From assembly GCF_029360725.1 (NCBI RefSeq), contig NZ_JARKMY010000009.1:310001-374000 (forward strand): a DNA stretch of 64,000 bases, in the 5' to 3' direction. The notes beneath the pieces are model-generated. The model ran no database searches, was not told the origin of the DNA, and worked only from the letters and a program-made list of their open reading frames with translations. This DNA is from Chryseolinea sp. H1M3-3. Lineage in GTDB: Bacteria; Bacteroidota; Bacteroidia; Cytophagales; Cyclobacteriaceae. The first letter of the stretch is position 1. Each line of letters begins with the position of its first letter. This document shows positions 55,241-63,915 of the stretch, in pieces. Position numbers and translations under genes: made by a program.

Positions 55241-56101
55241 TCAAATGCTCTCCGGCTCAGGGCTTTCCTTTAAAGTAGCGGTTTCCATATCAGCATGCGG
55301 TTGGTTTTTGTATCTGCTCCATAAAAGAATAAATATGCCCGCAATAACAAATGGAATACTCAGGATTTGACCCATGTTTAATAATAGATCTGCTTCAAAC
55401 GCTTCCTGGTCTATTTTGAAGAACTCATCAATAAACCGGAGTGTAAATAAAATGATCAGGAACCAGCCAGTAAGCGTACCGTTGTTTATGCTGCTTCGGT
55501 TCTGATACCAGTACCAAAACAAAAACACAAATAGAAAAAAGCAATAGATTGCCTCATACAATTGGGCTGGGTGCCTTGGCGTATTGTCAATGCTGGTAAA
55601 GATAAAGCCCCAGGGTAACTCCGTTGGTAATCCAATCACTTCGGAATTCATCAGATTTCCCAACCGAATAAAGCATCCGGCTAAGGCGGAAACGATTACC
55701 AGCCTATCGACTATCCACAAATATTTTACATTCGTTTTTCGCGCGAAAAAATACAGTGCTATCAAAGTTCCAATAGCAGCACCATGACTTGCCAACCCAG
55801 CATATGGAGGCAATAGAATAAAAAGTGGATCAGTGATAAACATGGAGGGGTCATAGAAAATGAAATGCCCTAACCGAGCGCCGAGAAATGCCGCAAGAAG
55901 GATATATAAGGTTAACGTATCTACATCCTTGGAGAATTTTCCTTCCTTTCGGTAGATGTAATACATAAGCTGTTGACCGATTAATAATCCCAGCGCCCAT
56001 GAAACTCCGTACCATTTAACAGGATGGTTCAAAAAGGGAATTGTGAAGATATCGCTATCAACATTCCAAATGATGTAAGCAAAAAGGAAGGAAAAATCCA
56101 T
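55241..56101 (-). CDS. lgt: prolipoprotein diacylglyceryl transferase
   Basis: Transfers diacylglycerol to the lipobox Cys of prelipoproteins in the inner membrane. 286 residues with seven hydrophobic segments. Family motifs: PVKWYGVSWALGLLIG, LGARLGHFIFY, GLASHGAAIGT, GCFIRLGNLMNSEVIG with the critical Arg and Asn, and PRHPAQLYEA. ATG 56101. Many lipoproteins in this window need it, although it is in a housekeeping context here. Confidence 0.95.
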   Translation of the reverse strand: MDFSFLFAYIIWNVDSDIFTIPFLNHPVKWYGVSWALGLLIGQQLMYYIYRKEGKFSKDVDTLTLYILLAAFLGARLGHFIFYDPSMFITDPLFILLPPYAGLASHGAAIGTLIALYFFARKTNVKYLWIVDRLVIVSALAGCFIRLGNLMNSEVIGLPTELPWGFIFTSIDNTPRHPAQLYEAIYCFFLFVFLFWYWYQNRSSINNGTLTGWFLIILFTLRFIDEFFKIDQEAFEADLLLNMGQILSIPFVIAGIFILLWSRYKNQPHADMETATLKESPEPESI

Positions 56102-56278
56102 TAGTCAAATATTTAATACAAAGTAAAGGATTGTGGGGCGAGATACAATATGCCTATGAGACGCATATACGATGGAATGTCTGACCTTTATTAAAGCCTT
56201 AGCAAAGATTTGCGCCTGGTTCCCTGATCTTTCGAAGTGGGTCCAAACATTAATTAAATCAATTCAAAAGTCAATGGA

Positions 56279-56995
56279 TTATTCCAGTCTTATCCATCCG
56301 ACCCAAGATCGTTCATTATTCTCCGGATAAAGAACAAGCCACCACGGCCCCGATCGATTTATTTGAATGATGTCTTTAAACTCATGAATGCGGGTTAACT
56401 GGTTTCCTTTGATGGAGTTATTACACAGATCACGCTTTACCACATCATTTATATGCGGCGTGGTACGCAGTGTACCCATGACTTTGTCTTCCTTAAATTT
56501 ATTACCAACAGCAATCTTTGTTTTCGCTCCGAAAACAATGGTATGCTTTGTTACCTGTGACTGATGATTGATAACAACCTGGATAAATTGAGAATAGAAA
56601 TCACAATCAGCCGCTTCTTTCAAAATGTTTATTGTGGTTATCGATGAATTTTTTTCGACAGAAACTATTTTACCAGGGTAATCGAATACCTTTTTGAGTG
56701 ATTTTCCTGTGTTCAGAAATATGCCGGTTTGATGATGGGGTGAACATGGCCCGGAAAAAATTAGATCCGGCAAATCATCAGAGTTGATGTCTGTCACATG
56801 AAAATATTCAGACCCAGCTTTATTTTTTCTGTCGCAACGGAAATCGAACTTGGGCAGTAAAGAAAATCCGGCGGTGTCGTATTTAAAATCTGTCTGCTCC
56901 TCCAACAGTTTCAACCGTTTCCCAATATCCATGTAAGACTGCCCGTACAGAAGAACCGGCAGCAATACTATCAGTAAGACGAATACAGCTCTCAT
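56279..56995 (-). CDS. secreted VCBS-like protein of unknown function
   Basis: 238 residues from ATG 56995 with a signal peptide (VFVLLIVLLPVLLYGQ). A single calcium-binding FG-GAP/VCBS-like motif (HVTDINSDDLPDLIFSG) and a C-terminal beta segment resembling an SH3-like domain (SGPWWLVLYPENN, SWVGWIRLE). TTG 57007 is possible but less likely. No family assigned and no operon partner. Confidence 0.55.
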   Translation of the reverse strand: MRAVFVLLIVLLPVLLYGQSYMDIGKRLKLLEEQTDFKYDTAGFSLLPKFDFRCDRKNKAGSEYFHVTDINSDDLPDLIFSGPCSPHHQTGIFLNTGKSLKKVFDYPGKIVSVEKNSSITTINILKEAADCDFYSQFIQVVINHQSQVTKHTIVFGAKTKIAVGNKFKEDKVMGTLRTTPHINDVVKRDLCNNSIKGNQLTRIHEFKDIIQINRSGPWWLVLYPENNERSWVGWIRLE

Positions 56996-57423
56996 GATTT
57001 CCCACAACTTTTGCTATCAACCTTTGACAGTCTGTGATGATAATACACGGCTAAATCAAAATTGTTTCTCATTCATTATAAGTTAGGCGATTTTATCAGC
57101 ATTTCGATGAACAAGAAAAATTTGATTTAAATTATTTACGTGTCAACGTCCAGTCAAATTTTGGTCAACATGTTGATATAGGATTTCGGAACAAAAATAC
57201 CCGACGGTTGCCCCTACTATTTTGCTTCGTTGGTGTGGCCCAAAAAGACGGTAAGGTATTGTGATGAGGGATCAGGGCATATAAACATTTGATTTTCTAC
57301 AACGGTCTATTTCGCCCCCTCAGGGCTTGATGTCGTTTGTTGATTTTAGCGCAGGCCTGAAGACCTGCGTCAGTGATCACGGCCCTTCAGGCCTGCAATA
57401 GATTTTTACTTCAGAATGCGGCG
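56996..57423. other. intergenic interval containing a REP-like element
   Basis: 428 bases between two leftward genes. The part near 57300-57400 is notably GC-rich and palindromic, described separately; the rest holds no recognisable gene. Confidence 0.6.
57351..57396. repeat. REP-like palindromic element
   Basis: GCAGGCCTGAAG at 57351-57362 and its exact complement at 57385-57396 enclose 22 bases. Just upstream, CCCTCAGGGCTTGATG resembles the leading part of REP-type repeats. The style, with GGCCTGAAG and CTTCAGGCC arms, is like repeat units moved by REP-associated tyrosine transposases in Bacteroidota and Planctomycetes. Only one copy is in the window. Confidence 0.45.
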
Positions 57424-58422
57424 TTACCGCTGGCTCAGCATTTCCATTACCGCGTTCGTCCGGGCGCCAGATACACCCGTGCTGGGACACTGCCCGGTTC
57501 CCCGCAATTCATCCACAATAGTTTGAATTAACGGCTGTTGAATGTTAACAGGAATATCAAATTTCATAACTTCCTTTTCTTTGCCTTCAACTTCAAGGGT
57601 AACAGAATGATCACTAAAAAATGGAAAAGAGATCTGTCCTTTGCTTCCTACAATCGTGGTGACTTCTTTATCGGAAACCTTTGAGGTAGTAAAACACCAC
57701 GTACCCTGCCCGATGATACCACTTTCAAACTGAAAATTCCCCATCACGATATCTTCTGCCTGGTATAAACCAGCTTGATTTCTAGCAATTCCCCTGGCAT
57801 CTTTTATCGGACCAAAAAGAAAATCCATCATATCGAGTTGGTGTGACGCGAGGTCAAAAAAATAACCTCCTCCGGAAACTTCCGGTACGATTCTCCAATT
57901 GTCATCATTACCACTGGCCCAAACGATATCAGGTTGAAGAGTTTTGTTAAGCAATATATTTACATAACGAACATCGCCAATAACGCCATCTCTAATCAGG
58001 GATTGTATCTTTAGAAAATTAGGAAGGCTTCTCCTGTAATAAGCTGTGAACAACGGTACGTTTGCCCGCTGACAAGCTTCAACCATCGAAATGCATTCCT
58101 TATGCGTTCGAGCCATGGGCTTCTCTACATACACAGGTTTGCCTGCCTTTGCAGCCATTAACGTATATGTTTCATGCGAGCCGGGAGGCGTCGCGATGTA
58201 AATGGCATTTATCTCCGGATCATGGATTAATTTTTCTGCGTCATCATACCACTTTGGAACCCCATGACGGGTTGCAAAATCTTGTGCCTTAGCAGCGTTT
58301 CGCCGCATGACTGCAACCAATTTAGAATGTTTGATCTTGCTCAATGCGGGACCGCTTTTTACCTCGCATACATCACCCGCTCCAATAATACCCCAACGTA
58401 CCTCGTTTAAATTTACCGACAT
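57424..58422 (-). CDS. Gfo/Idh/MocA family oxidoreductase
   Basis: 332 residues, cytoplasmic, ATG 58422. Rossmann domain: RWGIIGAGDVCEVKSGPAL, YIATPPGSHETYTL, EKP at PVYVEKPMARTHKEC. Substrate domain: GGGYFFDLASHQLDMMDFL with the usual Asp and His. Closer to glucose-fructose or dihydrodiol-type dehydrogenases than the other two copies here. Separated from the downstream GSDH gene (read first) by a terminator hairpin, so it is transcribed apart from it. Substrate unknown. Confidence 0.88.
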   Translation of the reverse strand: MSVNLNEVRWGIIGAGDVCEVKSGPALSKIKHSKLVAVMRRNAAKAQDFATRHGVPKWYDDAEKLIHDPEINAIYIATPPGSHETYTLMAAKAGKPVYVEKPMARTHKECISMVEACQRANVPLFTAYYRRSLPNFLKIQSLIRDGVIGDVRYVNILLNKTLQPDIVWASGNDDNWRIVPEVSGGGYFFDLASHQLDMMDFLFGPIKDARGIARNQAGLYQAEDIVMGNFQFESGIIGQGTWCFTTSKVSDKEVTTIVGSKGQISFPFFSDHSVTLEVEGKEKEVMKFDIPVNIQQPLIQTIVDELRGTGQCPSTGVSGARTNAVMEMLSQR

Positions 58423-58461
58423 GATTTGGTTAAGTTGGCCGCTAAGATAATGAAAGTGTTG

Positions 58462-58516
58462 AAGTGTTGAAGTCCGAAGGGTTGAAGTTAGGCTGGTACT
58501 TCGAACTTCAACACTT
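58462..58516. terminator. terminator hairpin after the GSDH lipoprotein gene
   Basis: AAGTGTTGAAGTCCGAAG at 58462-58479 pairs with CTTCGAACTTCAACACTT at 58499-58516, 18-base arms with one mismatch and a 19-base loop. The left arm sits in a direct repeat of AAGTGTTG. It is a few bases after the GSDH stop, read leftward. Confidence 0.7.
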
Positions 58517-58521
58517 AGACA

Positions 58522-59826
58522 CTATTCATTAATCTTATAAACCTTGCCTGAATTCTCAGCGCCTGCCTTGGTAAGCACATAGACCTCGCCGGAATTGTCC
58601 TGACCAAACCCGAGGATATATTCGTCAAGCTCATTGTTGGCCTTATTGGTGATGCTCAACTTTTCATAATTCCATGTGGTTCCATTACGGTCGGCAGCAA
58701 ACACGGCGCCATCCATACCGTTTGGATTTTGCGTGAGTACTCCGAAGATATATTTTCCATTTAGATCTGAATCATCATCTCCCTGATACACAAAGCCTCC
58801 GATGGATACATTTCCAAGGCCATCGCTGAAGCTCCTTGAATTCTTAAATTCGATAACAGGGTCCCTCAGTTGATTTCCATTGGCATCTTCATTTGCGCAA
58901 GAACTGGGAGACGTATCCGGGTTATTATGATCAAAGCAATGTGCTCCTTCTTTAATATTCCATCCGTAGTTGCCACCTTTTTCAATTACATTGATTTCTT
59001 CGTATAATTCTTGTCCCGCATCTGCCACGATAACACGGCCCTCGGGATCGAAACAAAATCTATAGGGATTTCTTAAACCGAACGCAAATATTTCATCGAA
59101 CCCGTCAACATTTACAAAAGGATTGTCGGCCGGTATACCATAATCTTCCGTGTTGTCGACATCAATACGTAAAATTGAACCTAATAAGTTGTCGGTAATA
59201 TCCTGGCCATTGCCTCCAGCAACATGCCCCTCATCCGTGTCGTTGGCACCACCCCCATCTCCTACAGAAATGTATAAATATCCATCAGGTCCAAAAGCAA
59301 TCATTCCTCCGTTATGATTTGCCTGCGGATGATCCATTGACAATATTATCCGCTCAGATGGTTCATTGGCTTCATCGGAACCAGGCATGACGGAATACTC
59401 GGCCACATAATTGGTGTGATCCCATCCAGCCGGTCCGTTAGCGCTTAACGGTCCACTATAGAAAACAAAGAAACGACCGTTATTCTCAAACTCGGGGTGA
59501 AAAGCTAATCCTAATAGCCCCCGCTCGTCCTGAGGACTTTCCCGAGGTACAATCTTGTCCGATATGTCCAAAAACGGTTGTTGTAATCGTTCATCGTCTT
59601 TAACAATATAAATTTGACCACCCTGATCGACAATGAATAATCTGTCAGAGTTATCAGGCGGTGTTACCACCACCAATGGAGAAGACAATCCATCTGTTAC
59701 CAGATCGAGCGTGATGGCATTGTCGCCTGTCATGTCGGTACCATCGTTATCATCATCACAGGAGATACCGATTACCAATAAAGCACTGATGCATAAAATA
59801 CTGTAAAACCTAAATTTTAAATTCAT
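58522..59826 (-). CDS. GSDH-family sugar dehydrogenase-like lipoprotein
   Basis: 434 residues with a lipoprotein signal (VIGISC) followed directly by Asp-Asp-Asp, an acidic patch like the surface-export signal of Bacteroidota lipoproteins. Six-bladed GSDH/HHIP-like beta-propeller: GLLGLAFHPEFENNGRFFVFYS, NHNGGMIAFGPDGYLYISVGD, FAFGLRNPYRFCFDPEG, EKGGNYGWNIKEG. This is the fold of soluble PQQ glucose dehydrogenase, but cofactor residues are not certain. Likely on the cell surface, oxidising sugars. Similar to the propeller of the 1104-residue fusion. Confidence 0.87.
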   Translation of the reverse strand: MNLKFRFYSILCISALLVIGISCDDDNDGTDMTGDNAITLDLVTDGLSSPLVVVTPPDNSDRLFIVDQGGQIYIVKDDERLQQPFLDISDKIVPRESPQDERGLLGLAFHPEFENNGRFFVFYSGPLSANGPAGWDHTNYVAEYSVMPGSDEANEPSERIILSMDHPQANHNGGMIAFGPDGYLYISVGDGGGANDTDEGHVAGGNGQDITDNLLGSILRIDVDNTEDYGIPADNPFVNVDGFDEIFAFGLRNPYRFCFDPEGRVIVADAGQELYEEINVIEKGGNYGWNIKEGAHCFDHNNPDTSPSSCANEDANGNQLRDPVIEFKNSRSFSDGLGNVSIGGFVYQGDDDSDLNGKYIFGVLTQNPNGMDGAVFAADRNGTTWNYEKLSITNKANNELDEYILGFGQDNSGEVYVLTKAGAENSGKVYKINE

Positions 59827-60213
59827 AGTAAAACATAAATTGAATTGAATACACGGATTTAAGCCGTAAACACATTTACATTCAACGCACTATTGCTCTG
59901 TGTATCAACACTACATTGATAAGCTATCCTGTTGCTGGATAGTACCTGTAAGCACTTCAAACAAAGTCTTCTGTTAGACTTTTGATAATTTATAGACTTG
60001 GATCGATCCGATGAGGCATTGTCAATTTCTATTCCAAGCAGGCTTGTTCGAAAATGTTTGTTTTAACAAATAAAATATTATTAGCTGAGAATAATATTCC
60101 ACGCAACATGGGAAAACAGACACACATATAAGCCTTTCGTATAGGTTAATTCAAATTTATTGGGCGGCCGTTGGCTGTATTTAAATACTCGCTTTATGTG
60201 TACATTTAAATTT
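59827..60213. other. divergent intergenic region
   Basis: 387 bases, AT-rich, between the divergent GSDH and TIM-barrel genes, so it should contain promoters for both. The stretch TTTGTTTTAACAAATAAA near 60058 has a short palindrome. No clear consensus promoter or gene is visible. Confidence 0.4.
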
Positions 60214-61086
60214 ATGAATCGAATCCTTTACACCTGTGTATTAGTCGTTGCTGCACTAAGTGCAGCGAAAAGCCAAAAGAAAATCAATAGCCCGGAAATT
60301 GGCATCGTCCAAAGTATTGAGCATGATAGTCTGCTTCATGCGTTTGGCTATCGTTATTTAGTAGAGTCCGTCGGACGAATGGTATCCCCAAAGAGCGTGA
60401 GCGAAGAACAGTTTCAAAACAACGTTCAAAGAATTAAGGACATGAGCATACCCATGTATGCGTTAAATATTTTCATTCCCGGGGAATTGAAAGTCGTTGG
60501 TCCTGATGTTAACGAAGCAGCTATCCTGCAATACGTAGAGGTTGTTTTTCAACGTTGTAAGAAAGCTGGTGTAAACAGAATTATCTGGGGAAGCGGTGGA
60601 TCGAGGCGAGTACCCGAAGGATTTGATCCTGCAAGGGCGAAAGAACAATTCATCGGAGTAGCAAAAAAAATTGCCGCACTAGCGGAACGTTATAATATTA
60701 TGCTAGCGCTAGAGAATCTAAACAGTACGGAAACCAATTTTATTAACACTGTGGCGGAAGCAGCTGATGTTGTCAAAAAAGTGGATCACAAAAACATGAG
60801 GTTATGCGTTGATATTTATCATATGTTGAAAGATGGAGAAGGGCCTGCGTCCATTGAGAAGGCGAAAGGCTTTGTTGTTTATTGTGAGGTTGCAGAAAAA
60901 GAGGGACGCACGCCACCGGGAGTTCAGGGAGATGATTTCAGGCCCTACTTTGCTGCACTTAAGAAAGTAGGCTATCATGACAAAATCGTAATTGAATGCC
61001 GTTGGGAAAATGTTGCAACACAGGGACAAGCGGCGATTCAAAATCTGAGGAAGCAAATTGACGATGTTTATTTAAACGCAAATTAA
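60214..61086 (+). CDS. secreted TIM-barrel sugar isomerase/epimerase-like protein
   Basis: 290 residues from ATG 60214, which gives a good signal peptide (LYTCVLVVAALSAAKS); upstream ATGs at 60160 and 60196 would put extra charged residues before it. AP endonuclease 2-like TIM barrel: RIIWGSGGSRRVPEGF, LALENLNSTETNF with the metal Glu, LCVDIYHMLKDGE with the metal Asp and His, KIVIECRW. In the periplasm it would act on free or keto-sugars. DUF1080 follows 155 bases later on the same strand. Confidence 0.82.
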   Translation: MNRILYTCVLVVAALSAAKSQKKINSPEIGIVQSIEHDSLLHAFGYRYLVESVGRMVSPKSVSEEQFQNNVQRIKDMSIPMYALNIFIPGELKVVGPDVNEAAILQYVEVVFQRCKKAGVNRIIWGSGGSRRVPEGFDPARAKEQFIGVAKKIAALAERYNIMLALENLNSTETNFINTVAEAADVVKKVDHKNMRLCVDIYHMLKDGEGPASIEKAKGFVVYCEVAEKEGRTPPGVQGDDFRPYFAALKKVGYHDKIVIECRWENVATQGQAAIQNLRKQIDDVYLNAN

Positions 61087-61241
61087 GTTTGTGAAAGCCT
61101 CCTACGGCTTGGAAGCATGGGGGCCTTTATATCAGTCAGCACACAACACATTATCGACAAGACATTCACCACTTCAAAAAGTAATATTTTCTGAAGTGGA
61201 ATATATTTTAATGATTATCTTTTGACACTAACAACCAACTT

Positions 61242-62039
61242 ATGCATCGGAAAAATAATTTACGTTTTACGGTGGTGATAGGGCTCGCTGCGCTGTTACC
61301 GCTCGCATGTGAAAAGAAATCAACGCAAGACGTACCGTCGGCAGATAGTACAGCAGCTTCGACTGAGGAAACAACAGGTTTAAACGCACTGACTGAGCAA
61401 GAAAAATCTGAAGGCTGGGAACTTCTTTTCGATGGAAACACGCTGAATGGATGGAAGCGATACAACCAGGACTCTATAGGCCCGCTCTGGACAGTTGAGA
61501 ACGGAACGATAAAATGCGACGGCACAGGACTCACGGAAGGGACCGCCAATAACGGTGGATCTCTGATCACTATAAAACAATATGATAATTTCGATTTGAC
61601 ACTCGAATGGAAGGTATCACCCGGTGGCAACAGTGGGATTCATTATCATGTTGTAGAAAAGCCGGAGTACAAACATGAATTTGATACAGGACCTGAATAT
61701 CAGATCATGGATGATAAAGGATGGAAGGATCCATTGAAGCCTGAACAGTTGGCTGGAAGCAATTATGATATGCATGCGGCACCGGTGGATAAGAAAATAA
61801 ACCCTGTCGGCGAATGGAATTCAGCGAGAATCGTCTACAATAAAGGTCATGTTGAACATTGGCTGAACGGTGAGAAAGTTGTCGAGTTCGAAGATGGTGA
61901 TGCCGATTTTATGGAACGTTACAAGAAGAGTAAATGGGTGGAATATCCGGGATGGAATAAATTCAAAAAGGGATCGATCGCTTTACAAGACCATGGAGCC
62001 CCCGTATATTTCAGAAACGTTAAGATTAAAGCACTTTAA
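61242..62039 (+). CDS. DUF1080 (3-keto-disaccharide hydrolase family) lipoprotein
   Basis: 265 residues with a lipoprotein signal (LAALLPLAC) and a Ser/Thr-rich linker. The DUF1080 domain: GWELLFDGNTLNGWKRYN, GSLITIKQYDNFDLTLEWKV, GGNSGIHYHVVEKPEYKHE, TGPEYQIMDDKGW, GEWNSARIVYNKGHVEHWLNG, GSIALQDHGAPVYFRNVKI. It is close to the copy at 36815-37525 but longer and lipid-anchored. Likely cleaves keto-glycosides in the envelope. It ends at a hairpin. Confidence 0.9.
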   Translation: MHRKNNLRFTVVIGLAALLPLACEKKSTQDVPSADSTAASTEETTGLNALTEQEKSEGWELLFDGNTLNGWKRYNQDSIGPLWTVENGTIKCDGTGLTEGTANNGGSLITIKQYDNFDLTLEWKVSPGGNSGIHYHVVEKPEYKHEFDTGPEYQIMDDKGWKDPLKPEQLAGSNYDMHAAPVDKKINPVGEWNSARIVYNKGHVEHWLNGEKVVEFEDGDADFMERYKKSKWVEYPGWNKFKKGSIALQDHGAPVYFRNVKIKAL

Positions 62040-62053
62040 AGCATAAAGTACGA

Positions 62054-62090
62054 AGCTGCGAACTAGGAGTTGCAACCTTGGTTCGCAGCT
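62054..62090. terminator. 10-base-arm hairpin terminator
   Basis: AGCTGCGAAC at 62054-62063 and its exact complement GTTCGCAGCT at 62081-62090 enclose 17 bases, between the stops of the convergent DUF1080 gene and HNH-like gene. Confidence 0.65.
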
Positions 62091-62099
62091 CCGGCCTTG

Positions 62100-62645
62100 C
62101 TAAATTTCCACGTGAGACCAGTTCTCACCTGTTTTGATTCGATGTACCTGCATATCGGTAATGCCGAATTGGCTTGCAATTGTTTTCAGCGTTGATTTGC
62201 CGGCCTTCAATCTCTTTTTTATCATGCGCACCTGGCTTTCTTTGAGCTTTTGATTTCCAATGCGCTTCCGGTTCGGGTTAAGTGTAGCGTGTTTAAATTT
62301 TTCTTCGTGCGTTACCCATTTCAGATTCTTATAAAAGTTGTCATCCTTGATGTAGTTGAGATGAATAACGAATTTATGTTTTGAACTTGGTTGCTTCACA
62401 AAATGTTTTGCTACGAGGCGATGGATAAGAAAAGTATAGTTCTTGTCCTTAGAGCGTACGGCGATACCTGGATAGTTGGATATAGACCCATGTTTTAAAA
62501 AATGTCCCTCCTCCGGTTTGGTGGTATAACTTATTACGCGGCCATAATTTGTTAACGCATAAGCATTTCCCTTCGGAGATTTCTTAATGGGAAGTAAAAC
62601 ATATTTTTCCTTTGGAAGAAGCTTCAACTTTTTGATCACTGCCAT
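62100..62645 (-). CDS. HNH/NUMOD4-like DNA-binding protein
   Basis: 181 residues, basic, ATG 62645. An N-terminal NUMOD4-like part (YALTNYGRVISY) is followed by an HNH-like core (HRLVAKHFVKQP, then VIHLNYIKDDN and NLKWVTHEEKFKH) and a C-terminal helix-turn-helix (LKTIASQFGITDMQVHRIKTG). In active HNH_3 proteins the core reads VNHIDGN; here Asn before His and Asp after it are altered, so nuclease activity is uncertain. It could be a DNA-binding regulator derived from a homing-type endonuclease. It is not inside an intron or mobile element as far as visible. Confidence 0.65.
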   Translation of the reverse strand: MAVIKKLKLLPKEKYVLLPIKKSPKGNAYALTNYGRVISYTTKPEEGHFLKHGSISNYPGIAVRSKDKNYTFLIHRLVAKHFVKQPSSKHKFVIHLNYIKDDNFYKNLKWVTHEEKFKHATLNPNRKRIGNQKLKESQVRMIKKRLKAGKSTLKTIASQFGITDMQVHRIKTGENWSHVEI

Positions 62646-62852
62646 AGTAGTCTTTACTGCGTTAAAAATTATACTTATAAATCAAACTTTTTATAACCTC
62701 GTCTTCAATGGAACAGGTCATAATAATAAATGTTTACCGAGGCACTGTTTATCCTGCCTCTTGACATTCAAAATAATATAAATGTGATTTGACTATACAA
62801 CGTTCGAATTAGTGTAGTCGTTCTTTTTCTTAGGAAAAAGTCACTCGAAATT

Positions 62853-63452
62853 CTACACTGTATGTTGAACCTTTTCTGCTTTTAGCTGTACGCCAAAATC
62901 ATCAAACTGTTTCAAATAATCCCTGACTTCCATTAAGGCAAAGCCCAGGAGATTTAGTCCGTTCCAAGTATAAGGATTTTTTGCAAACTTGGAGTCATTC
63001 GCCAGACCGATGCCCCAAATCTCATCGACCGGGTTCGCTTCCACTAATATTGATTCCCGCGTGTTCAACAAATATGCGCGTAGCTTTTTGTTTTGATGAA
63101 ACTTGTGAAAATTGCCTTCCTTGACGATCTCATATTTCCACTCGCTCCACTTCAATTCATCAAAGCCCTTAATCTTTTGGCAAAGTGCTCTTACATCCTC
63201 CGGCCTATCCGCTTGGATAATTTTCTTAAAAGCATCGCGATCGCCAAATAAATAAGCCTTTCGGGCCATCATCCAATGCCCCGCAGTTTTATAAACAATT
63301 TCATTTACGGAAAAAGGCGAATAGTACCATTGGCTCAACATAAACTCGCCAACGGGTTTTAGGCCTTTGTTCGTGTGTCCCCAAAAGAAAATATAGTCCA
63401 GGGATTCTCCATTATCAAACTTTTCGGTCAACCAACTGAGATGGTAACGCAT
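62853..63452 (-). CDS. NADAR family N-glycosidase-like protein
   Basis: 199 residues from ATG 63452, which gives the standard NADAR N-terminus (MRYHLSWLTEKFDNGE, YIFFWGHT). Family motifs: LSQWYYSPFSVNEIVYKTAGHWMMARKA, NPVDEIWGIGLA and NGLNLLGFALMEVRDYL. NADAR enzymes cleave N-glycosidic bonds, such as those in riboflavin-pathway intermediates or ADP-ribosylated nucleobases. A TTG at 63527 could extend it by 25 residues but is unlikely. Confidence 0.9.
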   Translation of the reverse strand: MRYHLSWLTEKFDNGESLDYIFFWGHTNKGLKPVGEFMLSQWYYSPFSVNEIVYKTAGHWMMARKAYLFGDRDAFKKIIQADRPEDVRALCQKIKGFDELKWSEWKYEIVKEGNFHKFHQNKKLRAYLLNTRESILVEANPVDEIWGIGLANDSKFAKNPYTWNGLNLLGFALMEVRDYLKQFDDFGVQLKAEKVQHTV

Positions 63453-63553
63453 GGGTAGAGCAAATATGCCCGAAGTTAATTCATAAAATGAAAAAACCTT
63501 TAATGGGGACTTATTAAATATTTTCAATCAACAAATTTTTGATAATTATATGC

Positions 63554-63567
63554 CGCGATCGATTGCG
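63554..63567. promoter_or_regulatory. weak palindrome resembling the LacI-type operators
   Basis: CGCGATCGATTGCG is symmetric at six of seven pairs around CG. Its right half GATTGCG matches the two operator candidates at 40600 and 46694. It is 102 bases upstream of the NADAR start, so a regulatory role there is doubtful. Confidence 0.25.
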
Positions 63568-63588
63568 CTAAGACATAGGGTGGTGAAA

Positions 63589-63915
63589 TCACTTCTTTTT
63601 ATTCTTTAATGCTGCGCCGTTGTACGCAGTGCTTAAGGCGTCCAACATAAATTCTTTGGGAATTTTCTTAACCTCAAAGGTGGTCCAACCTTGAACCCCC
63701 CATTTATTGGGGGTAGGGTAAATAGAACTTTTATCATATAAGCAAAAGACAGATTGATCAACCGGCGTTAACTTCAGGTTTGCCGTTTGACTCGCTTCGT
63801 GTAACGTTGCAAAGATTCTTTTGCCGACAACCTTAAACGCCCTCCGGTCAAAATGAGGATTTTCTTCCGTGCCTGGAAAGGATAGGGCGAGCGTTGCAAA
63901 TTCCTGAATACTCAT
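63589..63915 (-). CDS. MmcQ/YjbR family protein
   Basis: 108 residues from ATG 63915; the frame extends upstream but the family starts here (MSIQEFATLALSFPGTEENPHF). Motifs: DRRAFKVVGKRIFATLHE, LKLTPVDQSVFC, WGVQGWTTFEV. The YjbR/CyaY-like fold is small and often suggested to bind DNA, without a defined role. Separate from the NADAR gene by 137 bases. Confidence 0.85.
   Translation of the reverse strand: MSIQEFATLALSFPGTEENPHFDRRAFKVVGKRIFATLHEASQTANLKLTPVDQSVFCLYDKSSIYPTPNKWGVQGWTTFEVKKIPKEFMLDALSTAYNGAALKNKKK

Noticed and set aside
61169-61199. CCACTTCA/TGAAGTGG inverted repeat before the second DUF1080 gene
   Set aside because: Short arms and no T run; could be an operator but not distinguishable from chance.
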